64,000 nucleotides of DNA from Streptomycetaceae bacterium (GTDB lineage: Bacteria > Actinomycetota > Actinomycetes > Nanopelagicales > Nanopelagicaceae): the NCBI GenBank assembly GCA_027490815.1, contig JAIXXJ010000021.1, forward strand, positions 62,001 through 126,000. Reading direction: 5' to 3'. Under the pieces are notes generated by a model. It made no database searches and was not told where the DNA came from. It was given only the letters and a program-made list of their open reading frames with translations. A program made the position numbers and the translations under genes. Positions 1-9,896 of this stretch are shown here, piece by piece (within the stretch, counting starts at the first letter, position 1; each line of letters begins with the position of its first letter).

Positions 1-2
1 AG

Positions 3-269
3 CAGCTCAAAATCGTCAACGTTCTGCTACCTGAGATTCGAGATTTGCGCCGAATAGGTTCTGCCGCTGCAGATATCTGTCATGTGGCCACAGGACTAGT
101 TGATGGTTATTTTGAAACTGGTTTGTTCGAGTGGGATCTAGCTGCTGCCCAGCTAATTGCCCGAGAGGCAGGAGCCATTGTTAGTACCCGGCGCTGGCAT
201 GGGCTTGATTTGACCGTGGCCGCAGGTCCTCACCTTTACGGACAACTCAACGCTCAAATTCCTGAGTAA
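3..269 (+). CDS. Inositol monophosphatase family protein, 3' part (5' end outside window)
   Basis: Frame open to the window edge (QLKIVNVLLPEIRDLRRIGSAAADICHVATGLVDGYFETGLFEWDLAAAQLIAREAGA), typical IMPase C-terminal motif with WD and AG. Confidence 0.85.
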   Translation, partial: QLKIVNVLLPEIRDLRRIGSAAADICHVATGLVDGYFETGLFEWDLAAAQLIAREAGAIVSTRRWHGLDLTVAAGPHLYGQLNAQIPE

Positions 270-377
270 GTTGCAGGGGTAGGACCCGATTTAGGCTTAC
301 AACCCTGTGTGTGGCACAATACGCAATCTGCACCGCCAAAGCGTGTGCTTAATTGAAATGACAAAAGGATCGAAAAT

Positions 378-932
378 ATGAACATTCTTGACGCAGTAGA
401 TGCAGCCTCGCTACGCAAAGACATCCCACAGTTTCGTGCCGGCGATGAGCTCAAGATTCATGTTCGCGTTATCGAAGGTAACAAGAGCCGTCTTCAGGTT
501 TTCCAAGGAATTGTTATCCGTCGCCAAGGTGATGGTGTCCGTGAAACTTTCACTATTCGTAAAGTTTCCTACGGTGTTGGAGTCGAGCGTACATTCCCAG
601 TACACACTCCAGTTATCGAAAAAATTGAATTAGTTAAGAAAGGCGAAGTTCGTCGCGCCAAGCTTTACTACCTACGTGACCTTCGCGGTAAAGCTGCAAA
701 GATTCGCGAAAAGCGCGATGGCATCGAAGGTTATGGTGATGGAATCCTTTCTACTCCAGTTGCTGAAGTAGTTGTAGAACCAGTTGCTGCTACACAAGAA
801 GTTGTGCCTGAACCAGTTGAGGCAGTTACTCAAGAAGCACCTGAAGCTATTGTTGAAGCGGCAGCTGAGGCTGTTGAGGAAACTTCAGATGTGACAGTAA
901 TTCCTGCATCTGATGAAGAACCAAAAGCCTAG
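378..932 (+). CDS. rplS: 50S ribosomal protein L19 with long acidic/Ala-rich C-terminal extension
   Basis: [63 protein letters not shown] is the L19 core; Glu/Val/Ala tail follows. Confidence 0.97.
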   Translation: MNILDAVDAASLRKDIPQFRAGDELKIHVRVIEGNKSRLQVFQGIVIRRQGDGVRETFTIRKVSYGVGVERTFPVHTPVIEKIELVKKGEVRRAKLYYLRDLRGKAAKIREKRDGIEGYGDGILSTPVAEVVVEPVAATQEVVPEPVEAVTQEAPEAIVEAAAEAVEETSDVTVIPASDEEPKA

Positions 933-949
933 TAACTTCATTTATTTCT

Positions 950-1603
950 ATGCGAAGTAAGGGATCACTCCTTAAGGAGCTCCCAATCCTGATTGTTGTT
1001 GCTTTAGTTGTCTCTCTGTTTATTAAGAGCTTTCTTGTTCAGTTTTTCTATATACCTTCTGGATCAATGGAAAACACATTGCAGGTTCAAGATCGAGTTG
1101 CGGTCAATAAAGTCCCATTTATTTCTGACAATATAGAGCGCGGAGATATCGTTGTTTTTCGTGATCCTAATAACTGGCTTCCAGAGAACTTAGAAAACTC
1201 AAGTAACTCTCTAACTTCTAAGGCCAAAAGCCTTCTTGTAACAGTGGGAGTTCTCCCAAATCCTGCAAAGCAGTATTTGGTGAAGCGAGTAGTAGGAGTG
1301 GCTGGAGATCGAATAGTTTGTTGCGCTGATAGCGGCAAGCTCTCAATCAATGGCGTAGAAGTTACAGAGCCTTATATCTATGGGGGAGATGCTCCATCGG
1401 ATATGAAATTTGATGTGAAAGTTCCTGAAGGAAAATTATGGGTAATGGGTGATCACCGCGGGGCAAGTGCCGATTCTAGATATCACCAAGACGATATCAA
1501 CAGTGGATTCGTTCCCTTAAAAACGGTTTCAGGTCGAGTAGTGGCTGTTATTTGGCCCTTCAAAAACATTACGTATGTTCCAAAAATAGACGTCACGAAG
1601 TAG
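950..1603 (+). CDS. lepB: Signal peptidase I
   Basis: N-terminal TM, IPSGSMENTLQ catalytic Ser motif, VKRVVGVAGDRI Lys motif, MGDHRGASADSR box. Confidence 0.95.
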   Translation: MRSKGSLLKELPILIVVALVVSLFIKSFLVQFFYIPSGSMENTLQVQDRVAVNKVPFISDNIERGDIVVFRDPNNWLPENLENSSNSLTSKAKSLLVTVGVLPNPAKQYLVKRVVGVAGDRIVCCADSGKLSINGVEVTEPYIYGGDAPSDMKFDVKVPEGKLWVMGDHRGASADSRYHQDDINSGFVPLKTVSGRVVAVIWPFKNITYVPKIDVTK

Positions 1604-1606
1604 CAA

Positions 1607-2215
1607 TTGAAGGTTATCGAGCAGCTGCTCACTGCGGCAGGCATCGCTCCGATTGCAGGAGTAGATGAAGCAGGCCGCGGTGCATGTGCTGGTCCTTTAG
1701 TAATCGCATCAGTTGTTTTACACGATCCCTTTGCACCTGAATTAGCACCTATTCGTGATTCAAAAGAGTTGTCAGAGAGTAAACGTGAAACGATATTTGA
1801 TCTTATTCAAAACTGCGCGAAGGCAATTAGCATCGTAGTAGTCCCATCTGAAGAGGTTGATTCGCGAGGCGTGCATGCTGCCAACTTAGATGGAATGCGC
1901 CGAGCAGTACTGGGTTTAAACGTAGAGCCAGAATATGTTTTAACTGATGGGTATGCCATTGAAGGATTAGGAGTTCCTAACTTGGCTGTGTGGAAAGGAG
2001 ATCAAGTTGTTGTTTCAATTAGCGCTGCTTCAATTATCGCAAAAGTTACGAGGGATCGAATGATGAGAGAACTTGATTTAGAGTTTCCAGAGTATGGATT
2101 TGCAGGACATAAGGGATACATCACGGCCGGACACACCAAAGCTCTTGAAAAACATGGCCCAACCCCACATCACCGAACTTCTTTTTCAAACATAGCAGCG
2201 CTCATCCACAAGTAA
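1607..2215 (+). CDS. rnhB: Ribonuclease HII
   Basis: IAGVDEAGRGACAGPLV, DSKELSESKRE, AASIIAKVTRDR, GHKGYITAGH motifs. Confidence 0.95.
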   Translation: MKVIEQLLTAAGIAPIAGVDEAGRGACAGPLVIASVVLHDPFAPELAPIRDSKELSESKRETIFDLIQNCAKAISIVVVPSEEVDSRGVHAANLDGMRRAVLGLNVEPEYVLTDGYAIEGLGVPNLAVWKGDQVVVSISAASIIAKVTRDRMMRELDLEFPEYGFAGHKGYITAGHTKALEKHGPTPHHRTSFSNIAALIHK

Positions 2216-2251
2216 TTCGAATCGGCGCTTGGGTTGCGAAGTGAGTAATTA

Positions 2252-3127
2252 TTGTTACTCACTATGAATGATTTGATGGCTCGTGCAGCTCTATTTAGCG
2301 TAATTGAATCAGGACATAAATTCTGGTCTCAAGAAATCTTTAAGTTGGGTGCACTCGATGTCCATGAGAAACTGATTAAAGGTGAATACGGCCCGATTAA
2401 GCATGAGAAGTTAGTCTCTGCGCTTCAGTTGACTTCAGGTGAGAAAATTCTCGAGTTAATATCCAATCATGGCGCTCAGCTATTAACACCACAAGATTTA
2501 GATTGGCCGGAGCAGTTAAACGATCTAGCTAATCCACCGATTGCACTTGTGGTCAAAGGCGATGTTCATGCATTGAAAATTCCTTCACTTGCAATCGTTG
2601 GAACTCGAAATCCAACAAGTTATGGCGCTCGAATAGCCGGTGATTTTGCTACCGGTTTCGTTGATCGCGAATGGGCAGTGGTAAGTGGAGGTGCATATGG
2701 GATCGACTCATATGCGCACAAGGGAGCCTTAATTGCCGAGGGAGTAACAATTGCAGTCATTGCATGTGGGGTAGACGTTAACTATCCAGCCGGAAATGCC
2801 AGATTGTTTTCAGAGATCTGTGAGAGCGGAGCGATAGTAAGTGAGTTCTTGCCAGGACAAAGAGCATTACCCAATAGATTTTTAACACGCAATCGATTAA
2901 TTGCTGCGCTTTCAAAAGCTACCTTGGTTGTCGAAGCTGCTTTCAGGAGTGGTTCGTTGCGTACTGCAAGGGATGCAGCAGAGATATTTAGACCAGTTAT
3001 GGCCATTCCAGGTCCAATTAATTCACCAACTAGTGAGGGTTGCCATCGATTAATTGGAGAACGCTGCGCCGAAATAGTCACTTCGGTCGCCGATGCCGTG
3101 GAGTTTGTTGGAGTTCACTCAGGGTAA
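2252..3127 (+). CDS. dprA: DNA-processing protein A
   Basis: LAIVGTRNPTSYGARIA, VVSGGAYGIDSYAHKGAL, PNRFLTRNRLIAALSKATLVVEAAFRSGSLRTA Rossmann motifs. Confidence 0.93.
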   Translation: MLLTMNDLMARAALFSVIESGHKFWSQEIFKLGALDVHEKLIKGEYGPIKHEKLVSALQLTSGEKILELISNHGAQLLTPQDLDWPEQLNDLANPPIALVVKGDVHALKIPSLAIVGTRNPTSYGARIAGDFATGFVDREWAVVSGGAYGIDSYAHKGALIAEGVTIAVIACGVDVNYPAGNARLFSEICESGAIVSEFLPGQRALPNRFLTRNRLIAALSKATLVVEAAFRSGSLRTARDAAEIFRPVMAIPGPINSPTSEGCHRLIGERCAEIVTSVADAVEFVGVHSG

Positions 3128-3146
3128 ACAGTGAGAGAATAGAAGT

Positions 3147-4067
3147 ATGAGTGGTTTTCGATCAGGGTTTGTGGCAATTGTTGGCCGCCCAAATGTTGGA
3201 AAATCTACTTTGATTAACGCACTTGTTGGTAGCAAAATTGCAATCACATCACACCATCCAAATACAACCAGATCAGCAATTAGAGGAATAGTTCATCATC
3301 CTGATTATCAAGCAGTTCTAGTTGACACACCGGGAGTACATAAACCAAAAACTCTACTTGGGCAGAGACTAAATCAAGTCGTTGATCAGAGCATGGACTC
3401 GGTAGATATTGTTCTTATGTGCATCCCTGCTGATGAAACTTCTGGTGCAGGGGATATCTTTATTGCTCAAGAAATTGCAAAACACCGTAAGGCAAAGAAG
3501 TTTGCAGTTGTCACTAAGACAGATTTGATTTCAAAGGAAAAATTAGCGGCTCGCTTACTTGGGATTATGGAAATTGCTCAAGGTTTTACTTGGGATGAGA
3601 TCATTCCTGTTTCGGCGGCCATTCATGACCAAGTTGAATTACTCAATGAGTTAATTGGGAAGAATTTGCCAGAAGGACCTGCCTATTATCCAGAAGGCAC
3701 CAATAGCGATCAGAATATTGAAACTTTGATTTGTGAACTCATAAGAGAGGCCGCGCTACAAGATGTCCGCGAAGAACTTCCTCATTCGATTGTTGTGACA
3801 ATTGATGAATTTGGTGAACGAGAAGAAAAGGGTTCAAGGCCCTTTTATGACATCCACGCAACCGTTCACGTTGAGCGAGACACACAACGTGCGATTTTAT
3901 TGGGCCATCAAGGCTCTAGGTTAAAGGAAATAGGTATTCGAGCCCGCGCCGATATAGAACGCACGCTTCATGCGAAGATTTTTCTTGGACTTCATATTAA
4001 AGTCTCAAAAGAATGGCAGAAGGATCCAAAACTTCTTGAACGTTTAGGGTTTGGCGACAAGAGCTGA
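3147..4067 (+). CDS. era: GTPase Era
   Basis: GRPNVGKSTLINALVG, DTPGVHKP, TKTD and C-terminal KH domain (GHQGSRLKEIGIRARADIE). Confidence 0.96.
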   Translation: MSGFRSGFVAIVGRPNVGKSTLINALVGSKIAITSHHPNTTRSAIRGIVHHPDYQAVLVDTPGVHKPKTLLGQRLNQVVDQSMDSVDIVLMCIPADETSGAGDIFIAQEIAKHRKAKKFAVVTKTDLISKEKLAARLLGIMEIAQGFTWDEIIPVSAAIHDQVELLNELIGKNLPEGPAYYPEGTNSDQNIETLICELIREAALQDVREELPHSIVVTIDEFGEREEKGSRPFYDIHATVHVERDTQRAILLGHQGSRLKEIGIRARADIERTLHAKIFLGLHIKVSKEWQKDPKLLERLGFGDKS

Positions 4068-4922
4068 TTGACTCTTCTTGCTCGCCAAATATGATCCAAT
4101 AAGTACTAATGGGAGTCCTACGATCAAGCCGATTGTTATTGGTTCATCCAACACAATTACACCTAGAACTACTGCGACAGAAGTATTGAGATAAGTAACT
4201 AGAGATCCTCGTGCTGGACCAATCTCAACGAGAAGTTTGAAAAAGATTAGAAATGCAAGAGCGGTGCAGAGAACTCCCAGTGCAATCAAGGACAGTGCAG
4301 GCTTGAGCGAAACCTGCGCTGGCCATTGTGCAATTGCAAGAGGGGCCCAAAAGATCGAAGTAATTGCCATCGCTAAACCGTTGATCGCAATTCCATCTAC
4401 TAATGGCAAGTTAGTTGTGACCATAATGATTGCGTAGGAATACCCCATAGCGGCAAGAATCATCATTGCAATTGATGCAGGATGGCTATTTCCCGAGAAA
4501 CTTTCAATTCCAACAACAGCTATCAAGCCAATGAATCCAACGACAATCCCAAACATCCGTTTGAACTGCCAAACTGAATGGTCGCCTCGCAGAGAAGTAA
4601 TAATTGCGGCAAATATTGGCACAGTTGAGATGAGCAAACCGGCTAGCCCTGAATCAATCTTCTTTTGGGCTGTAGAAATAAGAATCCAAGGGCCAATCAT
4701 CTCTAGCAGTGCATAAAAGGCAACATATTTAAATCCAAGTACGGCGCCTTTGAAAGTTTTTCTGTAGAGAGCAACAGGAATAAGAATTGCTGCACCAATT
4801 AATGTTCGTCCAGCAACGATTGCAGAAGGTGGTATCTCTTCTACTGCAACTTTCATGAGCAAATATGGAATTCCCCATAAGAATCCAACAAGTAGAAAAT
4901 AAAATAAAGATTTGCGACTCAC
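4044..4922 (-). CDS. EamA/DMT-family transporter
   Basis: About ten hydrophobic segments, GFLWGIPYLLMKVAVEEIPPSAIVAGR EamA signature. Confidence 0.85.
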   Translation of the reverse strand: MSRKSLFYFLLVGFLWGIPYLLMKVAVEEIPPSAIVAGRTLIGAAILIPVALYRKTFKGAVLGFKYVAFYALLEMIGPWILISTAQKKIDSGLAGLLISTVPIFAAIITSLRGDHSVWQFKRMFGIVVGFIGLIAVVGIESFSGNSHPASIAMMILAAMGYSYAIIMVTTNLPLVDGIAINGLAMAITSIFWAPLAIAQWPAQVSLKPALSLIALGVLCTALAFLIFFKLLVEIGPARGSLVTYLNTSVAVVLGVIVLDEPITIGLIVGLPLVLIGSYLASKKSQSALVAKP

Positions 4923-5144
4923 TTAGTGATTACCATTGCTTCGTATATTCCTTAGAAGGTAGGCATTTTTCCATGTCAGTTGTTGACCAGAAATAGAAAT
5001 TGCTGAAGTAGCTTTTCTGGCGCCTACTTTCAAAATCGCGGTATTCAATCCCTTCAACAAATGAACTGAATCGACCTCAGTGCCATCTAGGTGGCTAGCC
5101 CGACCCTGCCGGAGTAATTCACCCTTGAGTTGTCGTTTGGCCAT
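4923..5144 (-). CDS. Small hypothetical protein (73 aa)
   Basis: ORF immediately upstream of the EamA gene with no other ORF explaining the interval; no recognised domain. Confidence 0.4.
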   Translation of the reverse strand: MAKRQLKGELLRQGRASHLDGTEVDSVHLLKGLNTAILKVGARKATSAISISGQQLTWKNAYLLRNIRSNGNH

Positions 5145-5231
5145 GGGTCAAGGCTAGACTGTCCCAGTCAGTGTTGACGACAGGTAGCATGATTTAGCTA
5201 CATAAAATCAAGCATGTTCTTGGAGTTTCAA

Positions 5232-6257
5232 ATGCGTATTGGTGTGCTAACTGGCGGCGGAGATTGCCCCGGACTAAATGCTGTAATTCGTGCAGTAGTT
5301 CGAAAAGGTGTCAAAGAGTATGGTCACGAGTTTGTAGGTTTTCGTGATGGTTGGAAAGGACCCTTAGAAGGTTTAACAATGCCTTTAAGTCTTGAGACTA
5401 CTCGAGGAATTTTGCCCCGCGGAGGAACAATTCTTGGTTCATCACGAACCAATCCATTTAAAATTGAAGGTGGCGTTGAGCGCATTAAGGAAAACCTTGA
5501 AAAAACCGGAATCGATGCCTTAATTGCAATCGGTGGCGAAGATACTCTTGGTGTGGCAACAAAGCTAGATGCCCTCGGTGTGAAGGTTATTGGCGTTCCA
5601 AAGACAATTGATAACGACCTCAATAACACTGATTACACATTTGGTTTTGATACATCGGTCAATATTGCAGTTGAGGCGATTGATCGTTTACACACAACTG
5701 CCGAATCACACCACCGAGCATTAATTGTTGAAGTAATGGGTCGCCATGCTGGATGGATCGCACTTCATGCCGGTCTTGCCGGGGGAGCATCATGTATTTT
5801 GATTCCAGAACAAAAGTTTTCAATTGAAAAAGTATGTGAATGGGTAGAGTCTCGATTTAAGTCGCACTATGCACCGATCATCGTTATTGCAGAGGGTGCG
5901 ATTCCACAAGATGGAGACATGGTTACTAAGGATCAAACCCTAGATTCATTTGGCCATGTAAAGTTGTCTGGAATTGGTGACTGGCTTGCACAAGAGATCG
6001 AGAAACGAACCGGAAAGGAAGCTCGGACATCTGTCTTGGGCCACATTCAGCGTGGTGGATCACCGAGTGCCTTCGACCGAGTGCTTGCTACTCGATTTGG
6101 ATTGCATGCGATAACTGCCGCTCATGAGGGTGACTGGGGCAAAATGGTTGCACTCCATGGCACTGATATTGTCCGCGTTCCACTGGTATCTGCCACTGAG
6201 AAACTCAAATTAGTTCCTCTAGAGTTGTATAAGGAGTCAGAGATATTCTTCGGTTAA
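5232..6257 (+). CDS. pfkA: 6-phosphofructokinase, probably pyrophosphate-dependent
   Basis: MRIGVLTGGGDCPGLNAVIRAVV; GGEDT and PKTIDND signatures. The track start at 5214 gives six extra residues; 5232 is more likely. Confidence 0.93.
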   Translation: MRIGVLTGGGDCPGLNAVIRAVVRKGVKEYGHEFVGFRDGWKGPLEGLTMPLSLETTRGILPRGGTILGSSRTNPFKIEGGVERIKENLEKTGIDALIAIGGEDTLGVATKLDALGVKVIGVPKTIDNDLNNTDYTFGFDTSVNIAVEAIDRLHTTAESHHRALIVEVMGRHAGWIALHAGLAGGASCILIPEQKFSIEKVCEWVESRFKSHYAPIIVIAEGAIPQDGDMVTKDQTLDSFGHVKLSGIGDWLAQEIEKRTGKEARTSVLGHIQRGGSPSAFDRVLATRFGLHAITAAHEGDWGKMVALHGTDIVRVPLVSATEKLKLVPLELYKESEIFFG

Positions 6258-6298
6258 TTGCCCTGCGCAGTTAACTAGTCATTCTCTACACTTTCCCA

Positions 6299-7645
6299 AT
6301 GAGCGCAAACTTAGAAAATCTCTTTACACCTGGCCTAGTAGCGGCTCAACAGCCACAGTGGCCTGGCGGTCCAGAAGGTCCTGCGATCAAATCTGCGGTA
6401 GCCCAACTTCAATCACTACCTCCACTGGTTTTTGCTGGTGAGTGTGATGATTTAAAAGCGCGCATTGCATTGGCCGCAGAAGGGAAAGGTTTTTGGTTAC
6501 AAGGTGGAGATTGCGCTGAAACTTTTGTGGCGGCAACTGCAGATTCAATTCGAAATCGAATAAAAACAATTTTACAGATGGCAGCGGTACTGCAGTATTA
6601 CTCCAGTCTTCCAGTAATCAAAGTGGGGCGAATGGCTGGACAGTTTGCAAAGCCTCGCTCCAGTGATTTTGAAACACGCGGTGATGTCACACTTCCTGCC
6701 TATCGTGGGGATGCTGTAAATGACATTGAATTCACAGAAGCTTCACGCACTCCAGATCCTCAACGCTTAGTACGTGTTTACAACACATCGGCTGCAACTC
6801 TTAATTTGGTGCGTGCATTTACTCAAGGTGGATTTGCAGACCTTCGCCAAGTTCACGAGTGGAATAAAGGATTTATTCGTGACTCTAAAGTCGGTGACCG
6901 TTACGAGCAGATGGCAAATGAAATTGGTCGGGCGCTTTCCTTTATGAAATCTGCTGGAGTAGATCCAGAGAGTTTTAAGTCTGTAGATTTCTTTTCAAGT
7001 CATGAAGCATTGATCATGGAGTATGAAAAGGCATTAACTCGTATCGACTCGCGCACTGGTGACGCATACGATGTTTCGGGCCATTTCATATGGATTGGGG
7101 AGCGCACTCGTCAATTAGATGGTGCACATGTTGATTTCGCCTCTAAGGTTCGAAATCCAATCGGAATCAAATTAGGTCCAAAGTCAACTGTCGAAGATGC
7201 TCTGGCGTTAATTGATAAGTTAGATCCAAATCGCGAACCAGGCCGAATTACATTTATAACTCGAATGGGAGCGGGCAAGATCCGCGAAGTACTACCTGCT
7301 CTAGTAGACGGGGTTACAAAATCTGGAGCGAAAGTTTTGTGGGTCTGTGATCCCATGCATGGAAATACCTACGAAGCACCAACTGGATACAAAACTCGAA
7401 GTTTTGATGATGTTATGGATGAAGTAAAGGGATTTTTTGAAGTTCATAAAGCACTCGGAACTCATCCTGGTGGGGTACATATTGAACTAACAGGAGATGA
7501 TGTTACGGAGTGTGTTGGCGGGGGAGAAGAGATTTCACACGATGATTTGGCATCACGCTATGAGACTGCTTGCGATCCTCGACTCAACCACTCCCAATCA
7601 TTAGAGCTTGCATTTTTAGTTGCTGAAATGTTGCGCGATCGCTAA
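6299..7645 (+). CDS. Class II 3-deoxy-7-phosphoheptulonate (DAHP) synthase
   Basis: PLVFAGECDDLKARIALAAEGKGFWLQGGDCAETF, RMAGQFAKPRS, CDPMHGNT, GGVHIELTGDDVTECVGG: plant-type/class II AroF-II family. Confidence 0.96.
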   Translation: MSANLENLFTPGLVAAQQPQWPGGPEGPAIKSAVAQLQSLPPLVFAGECDDLKARIALAAEGKGFWLQGGDCAETFVAATADSIRNRIKTILQMAAVLQYYSSLPVIKVGRMAGQFAKPRSSDFETRGDVTLPAYRGDAVNDIEFTEASRTPDPQRLVRVYNTSAATLNLVRAFTQGGFADLRQVHEWNKGFIRDSKVGDRYEQMANEIGRALSFMKSAGVDPESFKSVDFFSSHEALIMEYEKALTRIDSRTGDAYDVSGHFIWIGERTRQLDGAHVDFASKVRNPIGIKLGPKSTVEDALALIDKLDPNREPGRITFITRMGAGKIREVLPALVDGVTKSGAKVLWVCDPMHGNTYEAPTGYKTRSFDDVMDEVKGFFEVHKALGTHPGGVHIELTGDDVTECVGGGEEISHDDLASRYETACDPRLNHSQSLELAFLVAEMLRDR

Positions 7646-7654
7646 CTTAGGCGT

Positions 7655-8128
7655 GTGCCTTTTCTAATTTCATCTCACAAGACTCCCATCGGAGTTCTCA
7701 ATCTTTTGGCTGATGATCAAATTCTAATTGGTGCCAATCTTTCAACGGTTGCAGATCTTTCTGCTGGCAAGGATTCAAAAACTGTTAAATCAATTCCTGT
7801 CATCTCTGAATTGATACAGGACTACTTTGATGGAGACTTAACAGCGCTCAATGGAATTCAAGTGCGACAACCAGGGGCATCGTTCTCTCAATCAGCATGG
7901 AAAGCGATGCGAAGAATAACCGTTGGCAAAACTTGGACCTATTCTGAGCTTGCTGCCAAAGCAGGATCACCAAATGCCGTGCGTGCAGCCGGCACAGCAT
8001 GTGCAAACAATGCGATCATGTTGATTGTTCCATGTCATCGTATTGTGAAAACAGGTGGTGCGTTAGGAAACTATGCATATGGAGTTGAAAAAAAGAGATG
8101 GCTTTTAACGCATGAGGGTTTTCTCTAG
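7655..8128 (+). CDS. ogt: Methylated-DNA--protein-cysteine methyltransferase
   Basis: ANNAIMLIVPCHRIVKTGGALGNYAYGVEKKRWLLTHE active-site motif; GTG start. Confidence 0.94.
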   Translation: MPFLISSHKTPIGVLNLLADDQILIGANLSTVADLSAGKDSKTVKSIPVISELIQDYFDGDLTALNGIQVRQPGASFSQSAWKAMRRITVGKTWTYSELAAKAGSPNAVRAAGTACANNAIMLIVPCHRIVKTGGALGNYAYGVEKKRWLLTHEGFL

Positions 8129-8165
8129 AAACAAAGATAAACTAATTTTGGTGAATGATCTAGAT

Positions 8166-9032
8166 CTATTTATTCTCTCTAAGAACGATCAAATACATCG
8201 CAAGAAGAACCAATAAACCTCCAAGTAAAACTTGAAGCGTTAAAACCTCACCGCCAAATATGACGGCAAATAATGCAGCAAAGACAACTTCCATTGTTAG
8301 GATCACAGCAACTTTTGTTGCGCTAATGTGAGCTTGAGACCAAGTCTGGATAATGAAAGCTCCAGCAGTAGCAAAGACTGCCGTAAATACAACAACAGCC
8401 CAAACACCACTATCTGGTGGAGGGGCATATCCCTCGGGGATGGAAGCGATACCCGCCATCAATGCGCAGACTGTTAGTTGAACAACGGTCATCGCATAGA
8501 CATCTCGACCTGATGACCATTTACTAAGAGCGATGATATGAGCGGCAAAAAATATTGCACTGATGAGAACGAGCATCTCACCAAATCCAACAGAAAAACC
8601 TTGTACCGATAACAAAGCTAGCCCTATTGTTGCTATGAAGATGCAGAACCATACAAATTTACTAATTCGCTCATTTAGAATTACCGATGCCAAAAGTGGA
8701 GTAACCACAACATATAAGCCAGTAATAAAACCTGTGATTGCAGCACCAGTTCGCTCAAGTCCTAGAGTTTGAAAGATATATCCAAAGCCTAAAAAGATTC
8801 CAGCCAATCCTGCGCGCGAAAGCAGTTCCTTGTTGATCTTGCGAAGGACCTGAGGTCTAATTGCGATCATGACCAGAACTGCTAAAGAAAAGCGAGTGAA
8901 TAGAAAATTATTAACACTCTGTCGCTCAATTGCATCTTTCATTACTACAAATGCAAGACCCCAAGCCGCTGCGACCCCAAGTAGGGCCCATGGGGCAAGC
9001 TTTAATTGAAGCTGATGGCGCGCAGTCATCAT
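8166..9032 (-). CDS. EamA/DMT-family transporter
   Basis: LLGVAAAWGLAFVVMKDAIE and paired 5-TM repeats. Confidence 0.87.
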   Translation of the reverse strand: MMTARHQLQLKLAPWALLGVAAAWGLAFVVMKDAIERQSVNNFLFTRFSLAVLVMIAIRPQVLRKINKELLSRAGLAGIFLGFGYIFQTLGLERTGAAITGFITGLYVVVTPLLASVILNERISKFVWFCIFIATIGLALLSVQGFSVGFGEMLVLISAIFFAAHIIALSKWSSGRDVYAMTVVQLTVCALMAGIASIPEGYAPPPDSGVWAVVVFTAVFATAGAFIIQTWSQAHISATKVAVILTMEVVFAALFAVIFGGEVLTLQVLLGGLLVLLAMYLIVLRENK

Positions 9033-9892
9033 CCGCGCAGTTTCTTGAGAAGTGCCACTTCTTTTTTATGTGCTGGCTCTAAGCCAGGTGTTTCCAGAAT
9101 AAGCGGTGCGTTTGCTACTGCTGGGTGCTTTAGTAGCTCTTTGAATGGCTCTATTCCAATATGTCCATCACCAATATTTTGATGTCTATCCTTTAATGCC
9201 CCGCACACATCCATGGAATCATTTGCGTGGACAAGTTTAAACCGCTCGATGCCAGCAATTTCTACTAAAAGATCGATAGTTGCAGTCATTCCACCTTTGG
9301 TAGCAATATCGTGGCCAGCAGCAAATACATGACATGTATCTAAACAGATTCCAACTTTAGGGTGGTATTCAAGTGCCTTGAGGTACATTTCTAAATCATC
9401 TAATTTCTTGACTAATGATTGACCTTGTCCGGCAGTGGGTTCAAGTAATAGAAATGGTGATGAGTCATCTAACGCATTGAGAATTGGCATCATGCCCTCA
9501 TGAATCTGTTTCCATGCCTGATCAACATAGGTAACATCAACTGCTGAGCCAGTATGAATCACAACTCCGAGTGCACCGATTTCGTAGCCTCTTTTAAGTG
9601 AATACGCAGTTGAAGCTAATGAGTTTTCATAAGTTGAAACTGTTGGAGAACCTAAGTTGATAAGAAATGGTGCATGCACATATGTTTCAAGGTCCATTCC
9701 TGTTGCTTTGATTTTAAATGCTTCATCAAGTTCAGGTTTTGCTGCAGGCATTGCCCACATTCGAGGACTTGAAGCAAAGACTTGAATCGCCTCTGCGCCA
9801 ATTTCTTGGGCGTAATCAATAGAACGCTTAGCCATTCCGCCAGTTGTAGGAGTATGCGCACCTATTCGTGGCTTTTTAGCAGGCTTAGACAT
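9029..9892 (-). CDS. nfo: Deoxyribonuclease IV (AP endonuclease family 2)
   Basis: RIGAHTPTTGGM, LLEPTAGQGQS, GICLDTCHVFAAGHD, HANDSMDVCGALKDRHQNIGDGHIG, LILETPG. Confidence 0.95.
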   Translation of the reverse strand: MSKPAKKPRIGAHTPTTGGMAKRSIDYAQEIGAEAIQVFASSPRMWAMPAAKPELDEAFKIKATGMDLETYVHAPFLINLGSPTVSTYENSLASTAYSLKRGYEIGALGVVIHTGSAVDVTYVDQAWKQIHEGMMPILNALDDSSPFLLLEPTAGQGQSLVKKLDDLEMYLKALEYHPKVGICLDTCHVFAAGHDIATKGGMTATIDLLVEIAGIERFKLVHANDSMDVCGALKDRHQNIGDGHIGIEPFKELLKHPAVANAPLILETPGLEPAHKKEVALLKKLRG

Positions 9893-9896
9893 TCAT

